Translations under genes and position numbers: made by a program | The notes under the pieces: model-generated | The model's database searches: none | What the model saw: only the letters and a program-made list of their open reading frames with translations | Told to the model about the DNA's origin: nothing | DNA from: Trichomonas vaginalis G3 | Taxonomy: Eukaryota; Parabasalia; Trichomonadida; Trichomonadidae | DNA length: 64,000 nt | Reading direction: 5' to 3' | Assembly (NCBI RefSeq): GCF_026262505.1 | Contig: NC_067206.1 | Coordinates: 19,179,319-19,243,318, forward strand | Shown here: positions 48,691 through 58,508 of the stretch, piece after piece | Layout of the letters: each line of letters starts with the position of its first letter | How positions within the stretch are numbered: position 1 is the first letter of the stretch

Positions 48691-49090
48691 ATTAATGAAT
48701 GCCCTCTTAGTATAGCAATCAAAGCGAATTCATTCAAAATTGTCAAACTCTTAGTTGTACATGGTGCAAATGTTATAAGGAAATCTATTCTTTGAATTTT
48801 CATATTTTTCATTATTTAATATATGATTCTCTCAGTATTAATGGACTCCCTCATAGCATTGCAAACAAATCGAATTCAACAGAAATCGCCAAGTTCCTAG
48901 TTAAACATGGTATTAAAGTTAACAATGATTTTGTTCTCTTTCATTTTCTATTTGTCATAATTTAATATGATTCTCTTTCTTTTCATGTTTATCATTGTGC
49001 AATGATATTCTCTAGATGTTAATTGTTGTCTTCTTAGCATTGAGAAAAGTGAAATCAATGGTCAAATTCCTAGTTGAGCATTGGGCTAAA
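48055..49090 (+). pseudogene. Ankyrin-repeat gene relics
   Basis: Four ankyrin-like pieces are scattered in AT-rich repeat. The clearest, near 48059-48153, encodes SININECPLSMAIKMNSFEI-AKLLVDHGAD, and a second near 48688-48779 encodes ECPLSIAIKANSFKI-VKLLVVHGAN. Weaker pieces lie near 48826-48927 and 49010-49090. The last two carry stop codons or shifted frames. T. vaginalis has a very large ankyrin family, and this locus is a decayed member split by repeat expansion. Confidence 0.65.
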
Positions 49091-49151
49091 ATGTTTCTTA
49101 CTTTATTAATAACTATGATATTTAAATTATATATTTAAAAAATTCTAAACG

Positions 49152-49157
49152 TCATTT
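49152..49157 (+). promoter_or_regulatory. Trichomonad initiator (Inr)
   Basis: TCATTT, matching the TCA+1-Y-T-W initiator, 8-13 nt upstream of the ATG at 49165. The short distance is typical of T. vaginalis 5' UTRs. Confidence 0.7.
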
Positions 49158-49164
49158 AAAAAAA

Positions 49165-49821
49165 ATGAATATGATTTTATCTTCTTTAACATTAAATAGT
49201 TATGAAGAAATTGGTATCTTCAAAAGAGTATACAATGATAGGATAGTCCTTTTTGATGCATCAGGATCTTCAAAACAGAAGATAAATGGTACAAAACAAT
49301 TTACTAAACCAGAATACGCAGCTTATCCTTGGGGAAAAAGGTATGACTGGTGTTCTGATGTTGGGTATACGCTTAAGGAGCATCCTTTTATTGCTGTAAC
49401 AATGAAATCTAAAAAATTTAAATTCAATGGATATACAGTTCGAAGCGGATGCTGTTATGAAGGATGTTGTTGTGGTATACATTATAGTTATTGTGTCGAT
49501 TGCTATTTATATTCTTGGTCTTTGCAAATTTCAGATAACTATAAAGATTGGATCACAGTTCATCATATAGAAAAAGACAACTCAATCCAGAAATGTGCTG
49601 ATAAAACTTTCAGTTTAGATAAAGAATATAGTGCTAAATATGTTAGATTAATTCAAGATAGCCCTTATCCGAGTTTGCCTCCTTGCATTGCATTAAATAG
49701 ATTTGAATTGTTCGGAGAAGTATTAAATGACTATTCTGAAATTGATGAAGCTTTCAATACAGATATCGAAGATGAAGATGAAGGTATCAACATAATAGGG
49801 CGGATTTCTAAAAGCGATTGA
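49165..49821 (+). CDS. F5/8 type C (discoidin-like) domain protein, 218 aa
   Basis: The body has the discoidin-like pattern: HPFIAVTMKSKKFKFNGYTVRSG, then YSWSLQISDNYKDWITVHHI, FSLDKEYSAKYVRLIQDS and a closing ALNRFELFGEV. A Cys-rich loop (CCYEGCCCGIHYSYCVDCYLY) is inserted mid-domain. A short acidic tail follows. These domains bind carbohydrate or lipid; there is no signal peptide or membrane segment, so the protein is probably cytosolic. An initiator lies just upstream. It looks intact. Confidence 0.7.
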   Translation: MNMILSSLTLNSYEEIGIFKRVYNDRIVLFDASGSSKQKINGTKQFTKPEYAAYPWGKRYDWCSDVGYTLKEHPFIAVTMKSKKFKFNGYTVRSGCCYEGCCCGIHYSYCVDCYLYSWSLQISDNYKDWITVHHIEKDNSIQKCADKTFSLDKEYSAKYVRLIQDSPYPSLPPCIALNRFELFGEVLNDYSEIDEAFNTDIEDEDEGINIIGRISKSD

Positions 49822-50150
49822 TTTATTTATCATCCCAAAAATATATATTCACGTTTGGCAGTTGATTGATACTCTTTCTCAAACAATTTTCTGCAAATAC
49901 CAATGCCAAGGAATTGTATGTCTATACACGAAAAGCAAATGTTACTATCCAAAGCGTTGAAGAAGTAACTTCAATTCTAAAATCTTGATATTCGATGGTA
50001 TTATTGATGTTTTTGATCAAAAGAAGAAAGAAATACCTCATTCTTCATAAAAAAATGAAAGCTAAAGAAGCTATTACCAATCATTCTTGAGAAAATTCCT
50101 TGATGAACTTTCTGTGAAAGGAAATCAAGGGATAATCTCAAAGTTAGCGA
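49822..50150. other. Intergenic, AT-rich
   Basis: No supported gene. Weak coding relics of the downstream ankyrin pseudogene may begin near 50090. Confidence 0.4.
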
Positions 50151-50350
50151 AGAGGAACTTTGGGATTATATGTATGTCCTTCCTGTTGCAACTGTTAAAT
50201 CACTCATAGAATGCAAATGCAATAAAAATACAAAGGATAAATATGGATATACTCCACTCATTCTTGCATCATCTAAAAATCATCATGAAGTTGTTAAATA
50301 TCTTATCTAAGTTAGAGCTGATAAAGAAGCAAATGATAAATTTAGGAAAC
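50150..50350 (+). pseudogene. Ankyrin-repeat pseudogene
   Basis: Encodes LWDYMYVLPVATVKSLIECK, then NTKDKYGYTPLILASSKNHHEVVKYLI and RADKEANDKF. This is a classic ankyrin repeat interrupted by an in-frame stop after KYLI. The flanks lack an extended frame. A decayed member of the trichomonad ankyrin family. Confidence 0.75.
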
Positions 50351-50780
50351 ATTCGTTCTCAAATGCAGCACATAATGAAAGGAAATACCTAAAAACTATT
50401 GGTTCCAAGTAATCTAAATCAGATTTCACAAAATTCAAAACAATTTTGATAAAAATAAATAATTTTATTCTTAGCTTGGGAAATCTAGTGAATGTACCTT
50501 TAATTCTAGAATATTTAAACAAAGATTTTTACAATTTTTTTTGAATGTAGCTAGTAAACAGCTTGAGTTAGTATCAATTTTGAAATCAAATCATATTCGC
50601 GCGTTTCGATCTCATTTGAAGGTTCTTATTGTCAGTTTTAACATGCTTTTTTGGAAAAAAATTTCCGTTTTGTCAAAACAAAAGGTGACATAAATTTTAA
50701 TCGAATTGAAATGAGATAAATCTGAAATAATTTTTATTAGCAGTAGGTTCCAATTATATAATTTTTCCAAATAAAAAGTG

Positions 50781-50788
50781 CCATTATA
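50781..50788 (+). promoter_or_regulatory. Possible initiator of the MT-A70 gene
   Basis: CCATTATA, one base off the TCAYTW initiator, about 16 nt upstream of the ATG at 50799. Confidence 0.4.
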
Positions 50789-50798
50789 TTTTACAGTC

Positions 50799-52037
50799 AT
50801 GGATAGTTTACGTAGGGGAAAGCGGAAACCGAATGGCTGGTTTAATGAAGAATACTTAGGACCGAGTGGATCTAACTCAGAAAGTGACGATTCTGAAGAA
50901 TATATACCAAAACCAAAATCCCAAATTAACGGTGGGAGAAAGCTCAAATATACATCTGATGATGACGATGATGATGAAGATTACTATGAGTATGGAATGG
51001 AGCGTGAAAAAAAGCATTATAAAGAAAGATTATTAGGTCCTACTCGAAAAGCTCTCAAGACAGAAGTAATCAGTTCACGGCAATGCTTTGCTAATAGAAT
51101 TTCTTCAAATAGTCCAGAAGCAAGTATCGGTCCCGATGGAAACAAATGCCGCTTTATTCGATTTAAGGATTTGAAACCGAATTTACTAAATTTGGATAAA
51201 ATTTTGAAAGAAGGCGAAACTGGAGTGAACACGATCCTGCCAGCCTATGATCCTGTCGCTAGAAACAAATTACAATTTTTCGAACTCGACGATTCTCCCA
51301 TACAATTTACTTACAAAGACCTTGAACGAATGTCTTTGGAAGATCTTAAGACAGCCCTTGAAATAGTTGAAGAAGATATTCAAAATTTACCACATTTTCC
51401 AGAATATGCAAAAGATTTCGTCCTAATCCCTCCATACAGTGAACATATCAAGCAAGCTGCACCTATAAAAGCCGATATCCGTTACTTTGACTGGGAAACT
51501 CTTGGCAAAATATGCCAATTTGATGTAATTTTGATGGATCCTCCATGGAACATCCAACCAGCCCAAACCACGAGAGGCGTTGAGTTAGGCTATGAACTCA
51601 TGCTCGAAAGTGAAATTGCTTCCATGAAAATCCCTTTAGTTCAAACAAATGGATATTGTTTTATGTGGGTCGTTGCTTCTTTCTTGCCAGTCGGTGTATC
51701 AATGCTTCAAGGATGGGGATACAAAGTAATTGATTTCATTAACTGGATAAAAACCTCCAAATATGGAAGATATCGTCCTTCAAACGGTTATTTCTTGCAA
51801 CATGACAAAGAAACTTGTCTTGTAGGCATAAAAGGAAAACCTTTGGATGGAGAAGATGTCGACATTTTTAACGATTTAATTATTGACGAAAGAGGTGCAA
51901 GACAAAGCCACAAACCGCCATCTTTGTATGATATTATTGAGAGAATGTTCCCTGGCCGACTCTATTTGGAGATTTTCGCTCGTGCACACAATGAACGCGA
52001 AGGATGGGTTTCGCTTGGTCTTGAAGTTGTCCAGTAA
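50799..52037 (+). CDS. MT-A70 family adenine-N6 methyltransferase, 412 aa
   Basis: The ATG at 50799 is preferred over an upstream GTG. Residues 1-80 are charged with Asp/Glu runs. The catalytic domain starts near residue 225 (ADIRYFDWETLGKICQFDVILMDPPW); DPPW is at 247-250. Later come NGYCFMWVVASFLPVGVSML, GWGYKVIDFINWIKTSK, KETCLVGIKG, ARQSHKPPSLYDIIERMFPG and IFARAHNEREGWVSLG, as in METTL3/IME4 and MTA1-type enzymes. It transfers methyl to adenine N6 in RNA or DNA; substrate cannot be told from sequence. The active-site motif is intact. No CCCH zinc fingers are seen, unlike animal METTL3. Confidence 0.9.
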   Translation: MDSLRRGKRKPNGWFNEEYLGPSGSNSESDDSEEYIPKPKSQINGGRKLKYTSDDDDDDEDYYEYGMEREKKHYKERLLGPTRKALKTEVISSRQCFANRISSNSPEASIGPDGNKCRFIRFKDLKPNLLNLDKILKEGETGVNTILPAYDPVARNKLQFFELDDSPIQFTYKDLERMSLEDLKTALEIVEEDIQNLPHFPEYAKDFVLIPPYSEHIKQAAPIKADIRYFDWETLGKICQFDVILMDPPWNIQPAQTTRGVELGYELMLESEIASMKIPLVQTNGYCFMWVVASFLPVGVSMLQGWGYKVIDFINWIKTSKYGRYRPSNGYFLQHDKETCLVGIKGKPLDGEDVDIFNDLIIDERGARQSHKPPSLYDIIERMFPGRLYLEIFARAHNEREGWVSLGLEVVQ

Positions 52038-52581
52038 CATTGTTATTTTTAATAATTTCTTGTTGTTTAAATGTTTATATGATATTAGACTTTTACAAAA
52101 AAAAAATTGAAATTATATAATTTCGAATTTTTATAATTTTTATATGATCCTATGCTTCGACTTATCTATGAATAGTGTTATTAGTTCCAAAGCAATTCTT
52201 TACATAGTTCATATTGAATACATTTTTCTATTTTCTTAGAAAACATGGTAGTTCAAAGCTATTTCACAGAAACATCACGTAATTCAAGTGATTTAAGGAA
52301 GTATTTTTCATAGAAAATGCGGATTACGAAAATATCTCATTCTTATATGCCATAAATTCTCTTGAAAAAGCAGCATGAGATTGTTCTTAAGCATTTTAAT
52401 AGTGATAATAATGTAAATCGATTGTAGAATTGATTGTTGCCGACAAATTGGAAATTATCGCACAAATACATATTCTATGAGTTTCATAATGGAAAAATCA
52501 TGAAATCCACTTGAATGAGGCAAATTACAATTATAAATTTTCAATTATTATATAAAATTCAGATATTTAGTTTGTATACCA
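52038..52581. other. Intergenic, AT-rich
   Basis: No gene, RNA or repeat supported. The TTAA-flanked element begins at its right edge. Confidence 0.5.
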
Positions 52582-52585
52582 TTAA

Positions 52586-53104
52586 GGGAGGCTTCCGACC
52601 AGAAAGCCCTCTCAATTTTTTGTGATGTTTACACCAAAAGTGAGATTCGTTAAGCGTTTTTCTCGTTGAATATTGAGTTTCCTGGATTTTAAGTTATTCA
52701 TAAAGCTTCTCTATATTATACCCTATCTACTGATATGATTATTTTTGAAAAATCTCTTAAATCGACCTGCACTGAATTTTTTAGGGAAAATTCGAAATTT
52801 TCTAGGCGTTTTCTGTAACGTTTTTTTACGGAATAAAATCCGAAAAATAATTTTTTGAAGAATCATTTGGGTAGAATACTTATCGAAAATTATATTTATT
52901 ATAATTTTGGTCGATAAAAATAAGCGGATTCAAAACTGGCAAAAACCCTTTCGGCAATTTGTGGACGATTCCGAACCCCCTCATTTTTGAAATTTAATAA
53001 GAAAAATAGAATCTTTATTAAATATAGATTTTTAAAAACTTGGTTATAAATTACGAAATTTTCTCACTTGGGCTAAAAAGTAACAATTTGGTCGGAAGCC
53101 ACCC
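52586..53104. mobile_element. TTAA-flanked inverted-repeat element, 519 bp
   Basis: Terminal inverted repeats GGGAGGCTTCCGACC (left) and GGGTGGCTTCCGACC (right, on the minus strand) are directly flanked by TTAA on both sides (52582-52585, 53105-53108). TTAA target duplication is the hallmark of piggyBac-type transposons. The element encodes nothing, so it is a non-autonomous MITE. Family placement is by target site only. Confidence 0.75.
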
Positions 53105-53333
53105 TTAAACTTAGGTTGTGTCGTTGATGCATACATTATGATTCAATATTGCAGATATTTCTATGCCTTATATAGATATTTGCTGATAAATGATAGTACT
53201 ACTTTAATGAATAAAATCACCAACAGTATAGTCTTTATGAATTTTATAATGAACTTTATTCAAAGTTGAACTATCTCTTATGAGTATAATTTAAAAACGA
53301 TTGAAATTATATAAACAAAGATTTTATAAAATA

Positions 53334-54327
53334 CCAAATTAATTAACTAGTTGAAACTTTGATTGGTTGATACTTTGCATTAAAATAGATTGTGTTCGAC
53401 TGAATAATTTTGAGTCCCTTACTGCTGAACCTTCTTTGAGACGCGGCCAGATCTGCTGACGTATTCTTGAATAACGACTGGCTTCTCTTCAGCTGGTTCT
53501 GCCTTTGTTGGGCGAGCAACTTCCTTCCTCTTTGGAACGCTTTCTGGGGCGATTTGCTTCTTACCCTTGGCAGAGAGTTGGTATGAGTTCTTCTTGTTGT
53601 TGAGGAGTCCTTCCTTGAATAATTTCTCAAGGCCTGACTTAACGTTGTTCTTGATGAGGCCTTGTGGGATCTTTCCATTGTAATACTTGAGGACGTACTC
53701 TTTGATCTTGGACTCTGATGCCCACTTCTTTTCCTCTGTGACGTTTGTAAGGATCGCCTCAACAATGAACTCCTTGATAGAATCCTTCTCAATGAGGGGC
53801 TTCTTTGACTTCTTCTCAGCCTTCTCAGTAGTCTTGGAAACCTTCTTAGCCTCCTTCTTCTCAGTCTTCTTTCCTTCCTTTGTCTTTGTAGACTTCTTCT
53901 CGGTCTTCTTTTCAGTCTTCTTTTCGGACTTCTTGGTCTCCTTCTTTTCCTTCTTCTCGGACTTCTCCTTCTTCTCCTTCTTTTCTTCCTTCTTCTTGTC
54001 GGACTTCTTCTCCTCCTTCTTCTCTTCCTTCTTCTTGTCGGACTTCTTCTCCTTCTTTTCGTCCTTCTTCTTATCTTCCTTCTTGTCCTTCTTCTCCTTC
54101 TTATCCTTCTTTTCCTTCTTGTCTTCCTTCTTCTCCTTCTTCTCGGACTTTTCCTTCTTCTCCTTCTTCTCAGACTTCTCCTTCTTTTCCTTCTTCTTAT
54201 CGGTCTTCTTGTCTTCCTTCTTTTCCTCCTTTGGAGCCTCATCCTTTGTTTCCTTGGCCTCTACTGGCTTCTCGGCCTCCTCCTTTTGGACTTCCTTGGT
54301 TTGGGTGGTAGCTTCTTCAGCACTCAT
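53334..54327 (-). CDS. Linker-histone-like protein with Lys/Glu-rich N-terminal tail, 302 aa (coding part 53419-54327)
   Basis: The start is the ATG at 54327 (MSAEEATTQTKEVQ), 7-12 nt after a TCATTT initiator. Residues about 10-170 are almost only Lys, Glu, Asp, Ser and Thr (KKEKKEKSEKKEKKE). Residues about 178-258 (EFIVEAILTNVTEEKKW ... NNVKSGLEKLFKEGLL ... SYQLSAKGKK) follow the winged-helix pattern of the H1/H5 globular domain. A basic tail ends with RSGRVSKKVQQ. Chromatin binding is likely. The tail is N-terminal, acidic-basic mixed and unusually long, unlike classical H1 where the basic tail is C-terminal. An alternative winged-helix DNA-binding family cannot be excluded. The stop is at 53419; the 53334-53418 stretch is 3' flank. 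Confidence 0.65.
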
Positions 54328-54333
54328 CAAAAC

Positions 54334-54339
54334 AAATGA
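54334..54339 (-). promoter_or_regulatory. Trichomonad initiator (Inr)
   Basis: TCATTT on the minus strand, 7-12 nt before the ATG at 54327, matching the trichomonad initiator and its usual spacing. Confidence 0.7.
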
Positions 54340-54944
54340 TTCTCAAATTCCCCGCCAAAAATTGAGAACAAATTTGTATCGTTTAAATTGTAAAATTTAT
54401 TTAATTTTGTTCTACATCTTAAATAAAACATATATATCTTTTCATCACTTCACTTATATAAAATGCCGATATTTTGAAAAAGTGACAATACCATTTTTTA
54501 CCGACTAAATCGAAACATAACTGAGATAGGAAACTACAAAATAGGTAATTGCTGATGATTGCTTGAATTTTAGGAAGTTTATCTAAACTTCATTTATTTT
54601 CCCAGCTTTCTAGTAGTGAGGTAAGGCTGTGTGACACTAACATATAAACAGCGCCCCATAGCCTTTAGCTTCTTTTAAAAAGAGAGAAAATTTGCTCGTC
54701 AATTCCCATTATTTGTGAAGAATATTTCCCATTTCATTGAAAGAACTCTTCCTTGAATCCTAATTCTCTTAGTTTTTCGGAGCCAAGTGAGAAACATATG
54801 AAAATGAGTTTAGAAAATGCCATTATGATTCAAAAGGAATTATAAATAGAAACAACCTATGAATAGTTTAAATGGCGGAATGTTTAGGCAAATAACAAAA
54901 CAAAAATTTATTACATTTAATGGATGTTGAAAAAAAAAATAAAA
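54340..54944. other. Intergenic, AT-rich
   Basis: No supported gene or repeat between the histone-like gene and the 3' end of the next minus-strand gene. Confidence 0.5.
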
Positions 54945-56018
54945 TTAAGATGAAAATGGAACAATGCTGTAAAATGGTTCAGAGTATGGGAGACAATTGC
55001 GTTGTATGGTTGAGGATGATTCAAGCAATTGGCAAAGATATCCCCACATTCCAAAAGTGCAAATTCCTTTTGATTTCAAAACTTCTCTTAACTGTTCAAT
55101 GTAAATTTGATGATTTGGCTGGCTACTAATGATATCTATTGCAGTCTGAAGGTAATAACGAGCTCTTGCTTTGAAAAATAAAAGTGTTAAGTAATAAAAG
55201 GCGCAAAGAGCCCAAATCAGAATTGTAACAGCATACCCTGGGTATTGTTGGCAAAACATGATCGCTTTGTTGGCAAATATTGGAGGCCGTGAAATTAATC
55301 TGATTTCTTTTCCTGAAACTTTAGTATAAAGTAAAGATTTGAAGAACTTGAGAATTTCCTCTCCATCTTCTTCATCATCTACTATAAAAACGGGATTTTT
55401 GTTGAAAGGATCGTCAAGAATTGACATAATTTTCCTGATCTTCTTTTCAAGTGGTGATTTGCTATTATTTAAGATAACAAAGCCTAATAAAAGAAGTCCT
55501 AAAGCTATAAATGCTATGCCAAAGTAGATAACAACGCAGTTCATTTGTTTTTTGGTTGAAAATTGATTATCGTCATAAATTTTATCTGAATCATGTGGTA
55601 CTAATGCATGTGGTGATAGCCTAGGAGATGTAACTACTGATGGTGAATGAGATTGACTATTATTTTGTTGATCCATCGGAGGAGTAGATGTTCGAGGAGA
55701 AACTGGAGGAGGCAAATTGTTTTGCTCACCTTCGGTTTTTTGTGCTTTGCTTTCTTTCTCTTTTGTGTTTTCTGGGGGTTCGATTATTTTCTCTTGTTTA
55801 GGAGATACTGATTCTTCCTTTCTAGATGCTATGGATGGTGAGACGTTTCTTATTGTTGGTTTTTCTTTAATATCTTCTTCCTCTTCTTCTTCATTTGAGA
55901 TTTCTTCGTTATCTGAAGGAGCAATTGCTTCTTTTTCTAATTCTTCATCACTAGACACCAATTCATCGTTTTTTAATAAAGCTTTGCTCTCGGTATTTGA
56001 TTCTTTAGTTTCGCTCAT
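54945..56018 (-). CDS. Two-pass membrane protein, MAN1/Heh-like, 357 aa
   Basis: The ATG at 56018 (MSETKESNTESK) is chosen because the frame upstream has no coding character. Residues 1-155 are acidic, Ser/Pro-rich and disordered. TM1 is about 160-183 (CVVIYFGIAFIALGLLLLGF), TM2 about 262-283 (AVTILIWALCAFYYLTLLFF). After TM2 a helical domain (ARYYLQTAIDIISSQ ... YIEQLREVLKSKGI ... WGYLCQLLESSSTIQRN) resembles the MAN1-Src1 C-terminal winged helix. This topology is that of inner nuclear membrane MAN1/Heh proteins. No LEM domain was seen. The call is by architecture and short similarity. Confidence 0.5.
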   Translation of the reverse strand: MSETKESNTESKALLKNDELVSSDEELEKEAIAPSDNEEISNEEEEEEDIKEKPTIRNVSPSIASRKEESVSPKQEKIIEPPENTKEKESKAQKTEGEQNNLPPPVSPRTSTPPMDQQNNSQSHSPSVVTSPRLSPHALVPHDSDKIYDDNQFSTKKQMNCVVIYFGIAFIALGLLLLGFVILNNSKSPLEKKIRKIMSILDDPFNKNPVFIVDDEEDGEEILKFFKSLLYTKVSGKEIRLISRPPIFANKAIMFCQQYPGYAVTILIWALCAFYYLTLLFFKARARYYLQTAIDIISSQPNHQIYIEQLREVLKSKGICTFGMWGYLCQLLESSSTIQRNCLPYSEPFYSIVPFSS

Positions 56019-56236
56019 AAAAATAAGGAAAATAGCCGACCAAATATAATTATCGTATACTAGAGTCAAAATCTCGAGCACAAAAGTGACATTGAATACT
56101 TGTAAGTATTGAATTCCCATGTAAACTATTCATTTCTATCGTTTTTTGTAGTCCACACTTCCTCACTCTCGATTTTACTCATAAAAATATTAAAAAATCA
56201 CTATACAATATATAAAATATATATTTATATGGTTAA

Positions 56237-58508
56237 GGATACCCTTACATTGCGTAGTTAGAAAGAGAATATGATATTGTCATGATTGCTAAAGTTTTAG
56301 GCTCCAGAAATGAATATACATCAAACTGAAACAATTGATAAATTGAATGAACTTTTGAGAGGTTCTCAAATAAAAAAAATTATCTAATTTTTTACAATAT
56401 TACTATTATTTTATCCACATATGTATATATAGTAATTTGAGAAAACTTTTAGGAAAAAATAAGTTTAATAAAAATCTGAATTTTACTTGTTGTGGGATTG
56501 TTATTAATTGACACTCCAGACGTATTACTAATAGTTATGCGTATGCAATTAAAGTATTTCTGATGGACAAAATGTGAGATTTATATCAGATAATTCATTT
56601 CTACTATTAAGTTATTCATTTATGAGTTTGCACTTATTCGCACTAAATAAATAACTATTAAAAATTGTTTTAATTAATTGACACCATATAATAGAGTGAA
56701 TTTTGTTTGATCAAACAACAATAGATGATAGATATAAAGCCAAGAAACTTGCTATTAATATGCTCTACTTGCTATTTCAATGTAAGTATGATATTTTCTA
56801 AATGTTTCGTTCAGATAACTTAGATATATTAGTCAAAATTTGAAATTTTAATAGCACATATATTAAAAATAATTATTATTCATAAAAGATTAATGAAATA
56901 GTAAAAAAAATCAATCAAATTATAAAAACAACATTTAGAAGAATTCTTATTATCCTTCAAAAAGTCAGTATTTCTGCTGTAATTTTCTACAATATTGTAG
57001 TTATTGCACTTTGTCTATGGATTTGTATATATGTTATATATAAATTATATATCTAAACTGCCCATAAGTGCAATTTTTATATAAATTGTTTATTTCTTTA
57101 ACAATTTCATATGAAATATGCTTTTTTAAGCGTATCAAAGCTGTGTTCTTAATGTGCATGGATATATCAAGAAAAATGTCGAAAAAAAATGTGAATTCAC
57201 AAATTCACTGAATTTTCACCGTTTTTTGAATTTTGCTACAGCACTAATATTAAATAATACTAAAATCTTCTGTCTTTGTAAAAGAATAAATTCTGACAAA
57301 AAGTGCTCGTTTAAATTTAATGATCATCTGTATGACTAAGTGGTAAAAAGTGTTTATGACCAAAAAAGGGTTACATGCTTAGTCTATTTTTCTGACAGGA
57401 TACTCTAGATTTACATGATCTCTATTTCATATCTCCGTTTTTAGATTCTTCGACAGATTTTATGATAGAAAACCAAGATTAACAAATTTCCGGCATGTTA
57501 ATGAAGAAATCTGCAGCTACCCTCAATATTATTTCAATAATCAGTATCGTTTCTCTTACAATTTATTTTTTTCTCAATAATTTAACAAGAAATAACAATA
57601 CACACTTGGTTTTACGTATAAAAGCTAAGTGTCGAACTTAATCAACTTTACTTACTTAGCAAATGAATATTTTTTGGTTGCGAGTTCTGAATGCTGAAGT
57701 TTTAGATTTCTCTATAAATGATATCATTGCACTTACAATTTTGTTCCAGCCTATCGCATAAATCATAGAAAATCCAAAAAAAAAAATAATATAAAGAAAA
57801 TTCATGTCATGAAGTTCAAAAAATACCGTGTAACATTAAAATTTGTTATGCATAATACATTTTAGCTATTATTGATTTTTTTTAATTTTCGAGAAATTGA
57901 ATGGTGAGTCCGATAGAGAAATTTTTAAAAATCCTAGTGCCTCATAGAAGTAATTTCCCTCGTCTCCCATACTTCCAAATGTATGCATATGACATAAACT
58001 TTTATGCATTACACAAGTGGCCAATAATATCTATAGAGTAAAAAATTAGAAATTTAATTTTTTTATATGATAGTTATATTTCAGATTTGCGAGCGTAACT
58101 TTTTTCTCCATGGCATACTTGTTTTAAGAGCAAATGATCAAAATCGTCCTTCAATTATTGAAGGAGCTGATATCTTTTGAAAATTGAATTGAAAGGGTAT
58201 TCAATTTTCAAATTTCCTCTCAATTTTGGAAACATATCAACTCTATGAATTAACAATTATGTGCCTTCACAGTTTATCAGTCATATAAGGTGCTTATAAA
58301 GAAAAAAGTTACGCTCGCAAAATATGTTTTTATATAGATTTCACATAAAATAATTATGTAATTTCTAAAAAGAATATTTTTGTTCTTGAATATTAAAGTG
58401 TATTGTAGTTTAAAAAGTTTTAAATATGTTGCTAAAATTTCAGGTTTATAGCTCATGTCTAGCATGACTTCTTCGTATGCGCAAAAAATCTGACACGTAA
58501 GGGTATCC
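56237..58508. mobile_element. TTAA-flanked inverted-repeat element, about 2.27 kb
   Basis: Left end GGATACCCTTACATTGCG, right end on the minus strand GGATACCCTTACGTGTC; both are directly flanked by TTAA (56233-56236, 58509-58512). No transposase frame is present inside; the longest frames are short and unconvincing. It is a non-autonomous or eroded piggyBac-like element by target site. Its terminal repeat differs from that of 52586-53104, so these are two families. Confidence 0.65.
58085..58322. mobile_element. Nested small inverted-repeat element, about 240 bp
   Basis: Ends TTTGCGAGCGTAACTTTTTTC and its exact inverse GAAAAAAGTTACGCTCGC+AAA, 21 bp each. It lies inside the 56237-58508 element. 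No clear target duplication was identified; probably a MITE. Confidence 0.55.

Noticed and set aside
53343-54242. Arg-rich 299-codon frame antisense-offset to the histone-like gene
   Set aside because: It is a shifted frame over the same Lys-codon repeats (AAG/GAG read as AGA/AGG), with no independent start context; the frame with the initiator and globular domain is the real one.
53687-54508. Phe/Ser-rich plus-strand frame
   Set aside because: Antisense of the Lys/Glu repeats (CTT/TTC codons); no initiator and no domain.
54920-55129. 69-codon plus-strand frame
   Set aside because: Antisense to the C-terminal domain of the MAN1-like protein.
57154-57339. 61-codon frame inside the TTAA-flanked element
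   Set aside because: Composition is that of AT-rich noncoding DNA, with no initiator and no recognisable domain.
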